DNA of 64,000 nt from Adiantum capillus-veneris. Taxonomy: Eukaryota; Streptophyta; Polypodiopsida; Polypodiales; Pteridaceae. A model generated the notes under the pieces. It did not search any database. It was not told the DNA's origin and saw nothing but the letters and a program-made list of their open reading frames with translations. The DNA lies in assembly GCA_014529385.2 (NCBI GenBank), contig CM043967.1, positions 135,479,182 to 135,543,181 on the forward strand, given 5' to 3'. The translations under genes were made by a program, and so were the position numbers. Shown here piece by piece: positions 11,228-21,058 of this stretch. The stretch's first letter is position 1, and each line of letters begins with the position of its first letter.

Positions 11228-12157
11228 TGTTTGACGGGGGTACGCCGCGACGGACGTCAGCACAACGAGAACTCACCTAACAAGTAATGTCAGCTAAGGA
11301 CGAAGCTCGACCCGCAGGTGCGTGGAAGCAAGCATAAGGTGTCAACGTACACTCGAACGACTCCTAACTAATTCCTACAGAGGTCTCTACCAATTGTCTA
11401 AGTCACAGCCTTCAAGAGTGCAAAAGAGGAAACTTCCTACAACGCTTGCTAGAGCCGAACACCCATCAAACACTTTCGAAATACCATAGAACTTAAAGGA
11501 GACCCTACTAATACCTATAGGCCACTCTCCCTAAGGTATATGAACCAAAAACACCCGGTGCAGAAACACGTAGGATGTCTGGCCGAAATCTGCAGGTCTT
11601 CAGTTCCAAAATTTGAAGTGCCTAATGTGTAGTTCTACTCAATGTGAACGCGTGGATATACTGTAATGAGAAATCAGATAACGTATTCTCACCCAAACAA
11701 CTGATGAAGCTCGTAGAAGGAGCTCCCAAAGCCGGACCGTACGCGCGCAATGTTGGTATCGGCGCGTAGCTCTAGTCGGGGGAAACACGCTGCACTTCTC
11801 CGCACTTGATTCCGACCACTGTAGCACACGTAGCGTCAAGACAAAGCTCACACTCTCTCTCTCTCTCTCGTACACAGTACGCTTACTCACAGACTTCAAA
11901 CTTGTTTTAAAATGACAAAAGGTTTTTTCATTAAGGTCAAAAAGTGGTATATATACCTTACAACTTCTCAATCCCTAAAGTTCCAAAATCAACCATCTAC
12001 TCAATCTAACTATCAAAACTGGGATACAATCTGGAAACTTCTGTAAGTCCCAATATTTACAACGTGAAAAATCGGGTTTTCCTCAATGAATGAATAATTA
12101 CAAAAATAATAGTCCGCCGAGTAGTTATATGCCGTGGGGTGTGTCCAGCTTCTAACA
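11228..12157 (-). repeat. 3' LTR of element A
   Basis: 930 bp, starting TGTTTGACGG and ending CTTCTAACA on the + strand; 28338-29256 is its partner. A TATATA motif at about 11949-11955 is conserved in both copies and could be the U3 TATA box (read on the - strand). This copy has about 15 extra bases (near 11569-11584) that contain a half-copy of the element's 24-bp palindrome, absent from the other LTR. Confidence 0.95.
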
Positions 12158-12193
12158 TCCCCCCCCCTCCTTATTCATGTCGTCCCCGACATG
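12158..12193 (-). other. Element A polypurine tract with adjacent hairpin
   Basis: On the - strand AAGGAGGGGGGGGGA (12173-12158) abuts the LTR start TGTTAGAAGC. Five bases upstream is a perfect 7-bp hairpin, CATGTCG (12176-12182) and CGACATG (12187-12193) around a 4-base loop. Confidence 0.85.
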
Positions 12194-12812
12194 GCCTGGA
12201 TCAGCTGCTTCATCTTATGGTTTCCCGCATCTTTAGCAGTGATTCGTACCTTGCATGTAGGTTCAGCATTGTTGGGCCAAAGATATCTGTGTGCATGGTG
12301 AAGAATCTCGTATAAAATGCTTCTTCAAAAGCCTGGAGGTGATAGGATGGTAGAAACATGATTCTTTGGTACAACGCATGTATCACCTCCTTGGAAGGCT
12401 GACCTGACAGATCCTAAGCACATCTGTATGTATCTTGAAAGAAGAATATGCTGTCGGTCACCTGGCGTGGCTTGAAGGTCTCGAACACTGCTAGGATGGT
12501 TCTGCAGATTTTTCTCATCATAATGCATGTAAGGTCAGGTGAGCCAGTGAACAACTTTATGGCGCCTGTTAGGGTTTTCACCATGTATTGGACACTTATT
12601 CTCTCACCTGCCTTCACGCCTGGCAGCTTTGGGTAATTCAGCCAAGTGGGTTGGCTTCTTTGCAGGATTTCTTGTGCCTTCCATGTCCTAACCCTTGGTA
12701 GAGGACAGAAGCTGAGGTTGTCTCTGATATGTTTAGGTGCCTCTACCAAGTGGATTAGGTATTGTGGGTACTTGGTAAGCCAAGCCTTCCTCCACTTTGG
12801 CTGAGAATCCAC
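12190..12812 (-). pseudogene. Element A accessory ORF, C-terminal part
   Basis: A 132-codon ORF (12812-12414) in the same frame as the coiled-coil ORF, separated from it by one stop near 12873. It is rich in aromatic residues and basic patches (KWRKAWLTKYPQYLIHL, LFTGSPDLTCIMMRK). Frames 12528-12325 and below continue the same kind of sequence up to the polypurine tract. I recognise no family and no clear membrane segment. It most likely is the tail of one long accessory protein begun at 15655. Confidence 0.45.
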
Positions 12813-12872
12813 TATGAGCTTAACTCCTTCTGGCCTCGAGGTGTCTGCATTGTAGAGCGGTTCCGTTGGCTC

Positions 12873-14385
12873 TTATCTGATTCGCTTGTTTATTGTTGTT
12901 GCCTCAAATTTTAGCAATGGATACGGGAGAGAGGGTTGAATCCACTCGCGCCTGAGATTGTTGGCGTCGATCTTCTGAATGGTCATAGATTTGAAGACCC
13001 TCTGCTCCCATTCCAAGGCTTCCTTTGTGCTTTCTCTTAGCTCTGCCTCTATATTCTTACGCAACTTTTCCTCCTCTTCTTGTGTTAGATCCTGCGGCTC
13101 TTGAGAGGAACCTGCTATGATTTCCTCTTGCATGGGTGTGTCCACAGGATCTGCCACATTTTCGAGGTCCATGCCCTCATTGGCAGCTGGCCCTGAGCTT
13201 TCTGCCTCTGCTTGTTGCTGGCCTTTTAACTCCTCAATTTTCCTGAGAAGTGTTTGTTTTTCTGCTTCAGCTTCTCCGCCCATATTTATGAGGAGGTCAT
13301 TAAGCTCAACGTTTACTCTTTCCGCCTCCTCGAGCTTTTTCTTTATGCTTTCCACCTCTTCTTGTAGGGCTTTTTGGCTGTCCTCCATTCTTGTTTGCAT
13401 TGCTATAGAACCTTTATCCATCATTAACCTCTGCTTTTTCTCGAGAGTCAGCTCCTTCTGAAGTTCTTGCATCTGCTCTTCATATATTTGACTCTCGGAA
13501 ATGATTTGAGTCGAACTTGTAGCTCTAACTCTAGCAGGTGATGCTCGTAGCCTCTGGATGGTTTGATCTTTGACTTTTAATTGGTCCTTGAGCTCAAGGA
13601 CTTCATCCAAGCTTGCTTCTAGTTCTATCTCTGCTTTTTCCTTGGCATTTCTCATGGCCTCTACTTCTTTTGTTTCTTCTGCCAGCTGTAGTGTCAGATT
13701 ATCCTGTTCTTTTTCAGCATCTCGTAATGACTTGTTGAGCTGCAGACACTCTTCTTCAGCTGCTTGTATTCTTTTTGCTGCTGCCTCGTTTGCTTCTTCC
13801 TTTGCTTGGCAGTTTTGTAGAGCCATTGCCAAACTGGCCTGGAGGTCAGCTTCTCTCTCTTTTTGCCCTTGGCTTTGTGCCTGCAGAGAATCCCTTTCCA
13901 TCTTGGTCTTTTCTTCGGTGGCCTTTAGAGTTATCATTTCTTTCTCTGATGCCATAGATTGTGCTCGTATTCCAGCTAGCTTTGTCATCACCACGTCCCA
14001 GTCATTGGAGGACGGGTGCAGGTCTACAGTGTTTGTAGAAATTTCTTTAAGTTCCACTAGCCGAATGCCTTGCATCTGTTCTTTATGCCCTGTCCTCGCC
14101 AAGTCGAATGCGACTGTGGCGGCTTCTTCCCTTGTATAGCCTACAGCTAGCAGGTCCAAAAATGCATAATAGGCCTCATCTAGTCCTTTTTGTTCAGACT
14201 CAGGCTTGGCCTATTCCTTTGGCTCAGGTTCTTGCCTTTGCTCTTGCTCCTCAGCTTGGTTTTCTTCTTGTTTGTCCTCAGCCTCCTTATCTTCTGGTGG
14301 AGGGCTGCTAGGAGGTGGTAATGGTGGTGGTGATGGTTGTGGGATGGGTTTAGGGCTATCTGGAAAGTTGCCGGTTTGCCCTTTA
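12873..14385 (-). CDS. Element A accessory ORF, proline-rich hinge and long coiled coil
   Basis: The open frame 14159-12873 is 428 codons. Upstream in the same frame (about 14385-14205) lies a Pro-rich hinge (PKPIPQPSPPPLPPP) followed by Glu/Gln-rich sequence, interrupted by one stop near 14215. The ORF has two parts. Residues 1-70 are globular-looking, beginning MDLLAVGYTREEAATVAF. Then comes a very long heptad-patterned segment, rich in Glu, Lys, Gln and Leu, through LTLEKKQRLMMDK and on to about residue 310, interpretable as a coiled coil of some 230 residues. An acidic stretch and a short globular tail follow. No enzymatic motif is seen. A structural or oligomerising role is an inference. 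The Ser/Leu-rich ORFs on the opposite strand (13117-14139) are complements of the coil. Confidence 0.6.
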
Positions 14386-15655
14386 AATCTCTGTCTGCTT
14401 TTGTTTTCCTTTCCCTTTCTTGGCTTTCTTGCTCATCTAGCAATGTTTGCCTTATCTGCTCCACTTCCTCCTCGGTGAAAGGGACATGGGGAATGTTTTC
14501 CGCTGCTGCATCAAGAATCTCGAAATTCTTGATATAATCTTCAAAGCGGTCCCTTTGCACTCTTCTGGATGATCCGGACATAGACTCGAGAGATGCCTTC
14601 TAGAGTTCGTTTAAATCACCCTTGAGGGATCTTTCTGCTCGGAAACTCTCCATCAGCCTCTCGAGTCTTTCCACTTTCTAAGACCTGGTTTCTTTGGCCG
14701 GCACTTGAGCAGACTCCTTCTTTCCTTTCTTCTGCTTGGGTTGCTCCTCTTCAACTGGCTCTAGCCGTCTTTTCAACCTTGTAGACACCCTTGGTGCTCT
14801 TTGTGGCTAATCTTCCTTGTCTTCTTTTACCCTTAGCCAATCATTCTGAGATGGGGGATCAGGCCACCTTCCTTTAGCGTGTAGTGCTGCATAAACCACC
14901 TTGGTTATCATTTCTCCTGGCACTATGTAGGTTGGCTTTTTGTTGCCCATTTTTACCAAGCTGTCATGTATGTATGCCGCATAGTTGATTATCTTTGGGG
15001 TGCCTTTTGTCATTGCCCAAGTAAACGTTGTGGCAATTGCACCTGGCAGCATCCTGTACCTCTGTGGCCTCTTCGTGCACATGTGGAAGTACTGGTTGTA
15101 TAATTGGCTCATGATTGCCACCTTTGGGTTGGCAATGTCTTCAAAGGTGTAATTTGCCTTTTTCTCTTTGTACATGTTGACTTCATCCCTTCTTTTTGTC
15201 ACACTCTCTCCCTGATTGGAGAGGTCTAGTGCATGGGCTACAACCCGCTCCGTGATTATGATCTCTGTATCTGGTCTGCCTTGTAAATCTGTCACCTTGG
15301 CCACTCCATTCTCTTTGATGCTTGTTACAAACTCCCATACTCTTGTGATGTCCACCCTTGCTGGTATCGCTTCGAAGTAGTTATGGAGGCCAATTTTCTC
15401 CAAGTAGCCGGCCATTTTGCTTCGTACAAATTCATTGAGCTCTCTTGGCAGCGTTGGTAGCTCTATTATATTGCCTTCATTGTATTTGAACACTCCTTGG
15501 TAGATCCTTAGGTCGTTTGACTCTAACAGATCCTCTTGTATCCATGTGCTGGTGGGCTTTAATGTTCCTTCTGGAATGACAAAGGGTTCCACCTCGTCGA
15601 GATAATCTTTGATTGTCATTCTTTTCTTCTTTGCTGGTGACTTCGAGGCTGCCAT
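14382..15655 (-). pseudogene. Element A accessory ORF, N-terminal globular domain
   Basis: A 282-codon ORF (15655-14807) starts MAASKSPAKKKRMTIKDYL with a basic N-terminus, then a compact-looking domain containing LPTLPRELNEFV, RVVAHALDLSNQGESV, LYNQYFHMCTKRPQRYRMLP and IPxEM-type blocks near its end (YIVPGEMITKVVYAALHAKGRW). After a stop the same frame continues to about 14385, including RLERLMESF and DRFEDYIKNFEILDAAAENI, then shifts into the coiled-coil frame. It sits between the palindrome array and the 3' LTR, where giant Tat-like elements may carry extra ORFs. The composition recalls plant retroelement accessory ORFs, but I cannot assign a family. No membrane helix supports an envelope role. 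Confidence 0.5.
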
Positions 15656-15820
15656 AGATCCTGTTGCACTCAGTAATCCAAAGTTAGCGTTTTTTCCATA
15701 TTAGCTGCGAAACTGAGTTTTACTTATCCAAATGACTTGAAAATTGAAATTATAGCTTAAAAGGAACTTGTGAAGCTGTGCATGTGCTCACAGTCCCAAT
15801 CTGGCCAAAAATTTCTATTT

Positions 15821-16697
15821 AGACATCCTACGCGTAGGATGTCTTTTTCTTCAGAATTGGTTCATACTTGACATGCAGGTAGTGTAAGGCTCATGGAGCA
15901 TGGCTATAGGCTTCGATTTAAATTTGGATATCAAAAAGTGGATTTTTGGGCTGATTCAGGCTTTAGGTCACAATTTGGGTAGAATGTCCATCATAGGTAG
16001 CATTTGATGTCCAACTGGGTTGAAAATTGGTATATGGGCTCATTGCACCATGGTATTGGCTCCCATGATGTCATTCCTTGCACAGAAGGCTAAATTTATG
16101 CTGGAGACATCCTACGCGTAGGATGTCTTTTTCATCATAATTGCATGAAACTTGTTCTGTGGGTTGTCCTTGGCCTATGGAACATGGCCATGTTCTTGGA
16201 TCTGAATTTGGATAAGATTTGATGCTTGTAGGGCTCTGTGAGGTGTTTTTGGGCTCAAAAGTGTATCTTGAAGGTGTTGGGGGTCAAAAGTGATTAGAAT
16301 GGCTTCAAACTTGACATATGGGCTCTTGATGATGAGGTAATTAGATCTGAAATAACAAAACATCCCTTCCATGCCAAAAAGGTCCATTAGATATCCTACG
16401 CATAGGATGTCTTTTTCATCATTTTGACTCCTTGACCACATAGATTGTTTGCTGATGTGTATGTGAATGTGTTGTGCAAGTTTCATGAGATTTGGACAAG
16501 ATTTGGTAGGTCAATGGCCCATTATTGCCTCTATGCCCTAACTTTGCGTTTTTCCATGCATATGAGGTCAAATCTGGTCCAAATGTTATGAAACTTGGTG
16601 TATGGCTTGTAAATGTCATTCAGAACATGTGCATGAAAAAAATTGATGAGGTTTGTGCCAAAAAGTGCCCTTGAGACATCCTACGCGTAGGATGTCT
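15821..16697. repeat. Four 24-bp palindromes at 284-bp spacing (accessory-ORF array)
   Basis: A 24-bp palindrome made of AGACATCCTACG followed by its reverse complement occurs at 15821-15844, 16105-16128, 16389-16412 (two base changes) and 16674-16697. The starts are 284, 284 and 285 bp apart. The sequence between copies is strongly diverged, with only short shared blocks such as TTTTTCATCAT after the palindrome and ATTTGGA(T/C)AAGATTTG. The array lies upstream of the accessory ORF start at 15655. Confidence 0.95.
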
Positions 16698-18498
16698 CCT
16701 GGTGATGTTTTCAGTGCTAGTGCTCCCAGTGCTTTCCCTTTGCCCCCCTAAGTCCCTTTTGAGCCTAATTTCAACAAAAAAGTCAAATGGATAGAGTATA
16801 ACTCCCTCTGTGGACTTCAGAGCCTCCGAAGCCTTTTTCTGACTTTTGGAGTGGTTTTTGGCGATGAAAGTTTTCGATGTTGGTCTCCATAGCTTCCCAA
16901 TCCCTTGGGGATCCTTGCCGTATGGTTTTTGTCGACTTTGGCTTCACCGGAGCTCCATTTGGCAATTTGTCGCTCTAGAAGCTCCCGTGGTTGTGTTTAC
17001 ATACCTTTGATGATTTGTGGTGGTCTTCCACCATAGGACTTGGTTGTTGACGGTCTAGGAAAGCCGCTCATGAAGTTTGGTGGCAAACGGACTTGCAGTT
17101 TGGCCGCAAGTGCATTTTGACGCTTTGTGTGTCTGATGCCGTTTCTGAGGTTTAGTGCCGCTTCGAGTCACTTTTTGGTCATGCGGGTCATATAGACTTG
17201 TCGAGCATGTCGAGATGCTCCTACCCATTAATTTTGGTAGCATTTGGTCACCGTTTCGCCGATTTCCCATTTGGTGACCTCTTGCGGGTTTCTGGGAATT
17301 AGGGTTTTTCCTGATGGTTTCCCACTGCCTTTGGCTATCCAGGACTGGTCTCCTAGACTAGGGTAGGCTGCCGATGAAGTCTTGTTGCTTTCGGGTTAGC
17401 CGCCGTTAGGCCGCCGTCTCTACTTGCAGGTCTCTACCGCTCGCTTTGTGTGTGACCTCTACGCTAGTTTTCGTGACATAATGACAAACATGCGTGAAAA
17501 GCTCAAGGTGGTGAGCCTACCTCTCATGTCTGGAGCTAGTCGGGTAGACGTGCGCGTTGTAGAAGCTACTGGAAGGTCGATCCGCTCTAGGTGGCAGAAG
17601 CTCTCTCCACAAGGTCAATAGTGAGAATGAGCTAAAAATGGGGTGAAAATTTCTTATAATGGAGGTCCCCAAACCACTTTTCATGAAATTTGACATGTGC
17701 TCCTATCTTCCTGTGAGATGCGGTTTAGGCTCAAAACTTTCTTGATTTGGACTCCGTTTGCTCTAGTCTCATAATTGCATCCCCACTGTACCATTGGTTG
17801 TCCTTTAGTCTCTGGTCATCCCCATATTTTTTGTTTTTCATTACGACTATTTTTCACCTGCTTTTTGTATTTTTGAAGTTTTTCTGCCGAAAATTAGAAA
17901 AATTAAAAGGAAAATAGCAAATCAAACCCAAAAAATCCCCAAAAATAATAATAAATCATAAACATCACCGCAACACACTATATATACTCACATGCATTTT
18001 ATGGCCGGATTTCTCCGTTTTACCAATATTTTGCCCGAAAAATGGCTATTTCTACTTATATACACACACCTAGGGGCTTGATTTGGCGTTTGGCCCCATA
18101 TACCTGTAGATTCATGCTGTATAAGGGCATATGTGCTTGGGTTACTCCAGAAAATTTCGCAATCAAACGTCAACCCTTAAAATAGTCGAAAATCATGCCC
18201 TTTTTTGCTGTTTTTGTTATTGGTTCCGCATTTGAGAGTGCCTCTAGAATGCCTCCCCCCCTCCTAGCCGGAGTCCTCCCGGACGACAAGGTTTCGCCTC
18301 AGAGTATGTGCCGTGCATAGGTTGAGAAAGTTGTGCTGATGCCTGGCCGATTAATGTGGCCCTATTTTATGCATACTCGGTCAATGCATGGAAAAATTAA
18401 TGTTGTGCAAGAGAAGGGAATAAGCAAAATGCTTATTGGCATTCGCCGTCGAGGTTTCCTGCTTTCTTTGCAAGTAACAGCTGTAACTCTACTGCTCT
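16698..18498. other. Element A non-coding spacer
   Basis: About 1.8 kb without a convincing ORF in any frame. It joins the basic ORF (ending 18499) to the palindrome array. An A/T-rich stretch lies at 17850-17980. I see no domain, repeat or RNA gene in it. Confidence 0.6.
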
Positions 18499-19143
18499 CT
18501 ATTTAATTGTCTTTTTGGCAAGAAGCAATTGCTTTGCCGACACTGTTGATGGAGTCGTAGCTGTGTCTAGAGATAGAATTGGCTGGGATGTAATGGCTAT
18601 GGCTTTCCACTGGTATTTTTTTGTTGTCGATTTTTGTAGATGGTTTGGCTCTTTCTTTTTTGCCACTGGTTTGTCTTTCATTGGCATCCACATATATCGG
18701 TTTCTTTTTTTGAAATGCCGCTCTTTGCCTTCCATTATTGCGTGTACGACAGGTAGTTCCTTTTGCTTTTGCTTTGGTATCCAAATCTGAGTGACATTTG
18801 GATTATTGCTAAGCATTTTCTTTGGTATCCACATCTGTTTTATGCCCTTGGTTTGGGGTTGAACTGTTTGCTTTGTTGGAATCCGTTTGTTACATTGTTG
18901 TTTTTCCGCCATTGCATTTCTATCCTTCCGCATCCATACTTGTTTACCTTGTTTTGATAGCCTAGATTTTTGCATTGTGGCCGGCGGCTTCATCTGTCTG
19001 TAATTAGCATGGTTGGCTTTTACTTGGTTGTTGGTCTCGGGTTTCTTGTTGTTCTTTGAATGCATTTGTGCTTTTGTCTTTGTTGCCAGTGATTGTATGG
19101 CTTGCAGTTGATCATGATGGTATTGCTGAGCAAAAGCTATCAC
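18499..19143 (-). CDS. Element A basic ORF with WxPK repeats
   Basis: 214 codons in the same frame as the upstream protease. The product is very rich in Lys and Gln. A short motif recurs four times: QVWMRK, QMWIPKK, QIWIPKQ and MWMPMK, always an aromatic Trp set between hydrophobic and basic residues, spaced 25-60 residues apart. The first residues (DWKAKAVKI just before the Met, then VIAFAQQYHHDQLQAIQ) continue the protease's C-terminal block, so protease and this region were probably one protein. No enzymatic domain is visible. Nucleic-acid binding is a guess from charge. Confidence 0.5.
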   Translation of the reverse strand: MIAFAQQYHHDQLQAIQSLATKTKAQMHSKNNKKPETNNQVKANHANYRQMKPPATMQKSRLSKQGKQVWMRKDRNAMAEKQQCNKRIPTKQTVQPQTKGIKQMWIPKKMLSNNPNVTQIWIPKQKQKELPVVHAIMEGKERHFKKRNRYMWMPMKDKPVAKKKEPNHLQKSTTKKYQWKAIAITSQPILSLDTATTPSTVSAKQLLLAKKTIK

Positions 19144-19149
19144 CTGTCG

Positions 19150-19482
19150 TTCATGTTCATGTTGAATTTTGACAGCCTTTGCTTTCCAATCTATCTACAC
19201 ATGGTATGCTTTTTGCCAAGGTTACCCTAGCATCATTGGGTGTTGTGTGCTTTCATCTGTCACCACATAGAATTTGTGTGGATAGATATATTGATGTATC
19301 TGTACATGCAATATAGTCCATCCCAATGTTGTCAATGGGTGTGATGTGCTACTTTCTAGCACTTGGTGAGTAGGATGAAGTTGATTTGTGACTTTGAGCT
19401 GTTGGTATAATCCGTAAGAGATAAAATTTGCTTGAGCACCCGAATCAAGAAAATCCACTAATCCAGTTTGGCATTTCTTCAC
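19150..19482 (-). pseudogene. Element A aspartic protease located after integrase
   Basis: The ORF at 19482-19222 contains LVDFLDSGAQANFIS, the DSG active site of retroviral-type proteases, then HPLTTLGWTI and a block ending HPMMLG. A stop replaces the next codon, and the following PWQKAYHV, a second stop and IDWKAKAV complete the ILGxPW...DWK pattern that ends Ty3 proteases. The active site begins where the integrase C-terminus (EEMPNWISG in another frame) runs out, the two overlapping near 19450. In known Ty3 elements the protease lies between gag and RT; nothing similar is found there in A. It may be a recombination product or a real change of order. Confidence 0.7.
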
Positions 19483-20480
19483 CTGCTAATGTAGCAATCT
19501 TGACAGCTCCACTTTGTGATAGATCACTAATCACAAATGGTCCCATCCCTCACTTTTTAAGTTTTTTGGCATGTCGCTTCAAGGTATAAACAAGTACGTA
19601 ATCACCTGTTTTGAACTCTTTGGTACGCACATGTTTGTCAAAAAATTCCTTTTGTCTTCTCTTTTTAGCATATATTGAAGCGACAGCTCGCAAGCGGAGT
19701 TCATCTAGCTTTTCAAGATCATCAATCCTTGAAGAGAGCTCATGCCCTCTCCATTCCAAGCTTGTTGCTACTCTTAGAGTTGGGATTAAAAACTCTATGG
19801 GTAGTATAGCATTTAGGCCAAACACCATGTTGTATGGTGTTGTTCCTATTGATGTTTTGTAAGCTACCCTGTATGCCCATAGTGTTGAGTGTAGTTGTTG
19901 ATCCCAATCTGTTCTTGAGTCTAACACTATTTTAGTGAGAACCGTACATAGTGTTTTATTTGTGGCCTCAGCTTGCCCATTGGCCTGTGGATGGTATGGT
20001 GCTGATTTCCTATGTATGACCATGAATTCCTCTAGCAGATATTCAATGACTTCATTGAGAAAGTGTGTTCCACGGTCACTAACAATTTCTATGGGTAACT
20101 CGTAACATACAAAAACATTCTCATACAAAAATTGTGCCGTGGTGCGTGCATCAGCTTTTTGTGTTGCTTTGGCTTTGACCCATTTTGTGAGATAGCGCGT
20201 ACCCACAATGATATATTGGGTATGGGTGTGATATGCAGGGGGTGATATAGGTCCCACAAAATCAATGCCCCATTTTGCAAATGCCCTTGCCCCCATCATT
20301 GGCCTTAATGGCATCTCATCTCTTTTTATTGGTATCTTGGTGCGTTGACACGCATCACAACGCTTTACAAACTCGTCGGCATCCATGTGCAATGTAGGCC
20401 ACCAAATTCCTACGGTTAAGATAATTTTTGGCGTCTTATCGCCCGAAAAGTGGCCTCCACTTATTCCGCTATGTGCATGT
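19450..20480 (-). pseudogene. Element A integrase, second zinc domain and catalytic core
   Basis: The second H2C2 domain (HAHSGISGGHFSGDKT ... CDACQRTK, about 20460-20340) leads into the core: FAKWGIDFVGPI (first Asp), ELPIEIVSDRGTHFLN (second Asp), HPQANGQAEATNKTL (catalytic Glu), LWAYRVAYKTSIGTTPYNMVFG. The ORF from 20392 runs 280 codons and ends in KLKK with a stop. The C-terminal GPF-type segment (GMGPFVISDLSQSGAVKI ... MPNWISG) continues in frame to about 19450. All three catalytic residues are present. One stop separates this from the first zinc domain. Confidence 0.9.
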
Positions 20481-21058
20481 TATAGAATCAGCAGGTATTC
20501 GCTTTCACTTGCACAGATTCTAAGTTGATTGTCCTTCCCCCGCTTATAGAGTTGGTTTCCAATTAACTGAAAGTCACGAGCTTCCAGCTCTATAGCTTTT
20601 CCCCGTGCTCTTGTGATGTTCTCAGGGAACGTCCTGGTGGTTAAGAAGTCAATAATATATTGATTCCATGCAGGTGCTATGTTCACCTGAAACAAAGTTG
20701 CGTGATCCACTGGTCGTTTGGCACTACATACTGTACAATTGGTAACATGAGAATGTGTTTCCACATACATAGTTGGCCAATAAACCCCTAACTGTTTCAG
20801 TCTCTGGTGTGTTTTCACTGTTGAACAATGAAACGCACAACCCTGGACATGTGCCTCTTCAAGGTAGCACACGAATTCTTCCGGATTTATAAATAATCGT
20901 AGGATTAGGTCCGATCCAAGATGATACAGCCGTCCTGCTATCAATTGGAAGTTTTTTGTTTGTCGAATTGTTTGCTGTTTGGATCTGCATTCCGTATTAT
21001 CAAACTCACTTTCGAAGGAAAGAATGCTAACAATTTCCTGAGACCATTTGGGTACCAT
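20480..21058 (-). pseudogene. Element A extra integrase-type H2C2 zinc domain
   Basis: The 192-codon ORF contains FQLIAGRLYHLGSDLILRLF, then H...H...C..C in AHVQGCAFHCSTVKTHQRL ... CTVCSAKR. At its end, FQLIGNQLYKRGKDNQLRIC starts the same pattern again and continues past a stop into the domain next to the integrase core. The two copies share FQLI..xLY..G.D..LR, KT, G.(Y/W)WPT and C.xC at matching spacing, so this is a tandem duplication of about 190 codons. Residues between the copies (TRTFPENITRARGKAIELEARD) form a short hinge. The position corresponds to that of the second RNase H in Tat-type elements, which A lacks. Confidence 0.8.

Noticed and set aside
13117-14139. Ser/Leu-rich ORFs on the + strand opposite the coiled coil
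   Set aside because: They are the complement of a Glu/Lys/Leu-rich coding region, which removes stops from the opposite strand. They have no domain and no start context.
12190-15655. Envelope-like gene in element A
   Set aside because: There is no signal peptide or transmembrane helix; the coiled coil alone is not enough.
15821-16697. CRISPR-like array from regularly spaced repeats
   Set aside because: Repeats are 24 bp, but spacers are about 260 bp and partly related to each other. The host is a eukaryote and no cas gene is present.
15821-16697. Palindromes as transcription terminators
   Set aside because: No U-tract function is expected in a plant nucleus, and several copies at a fixed spacing upstream of ORFs do not fit a terminator.
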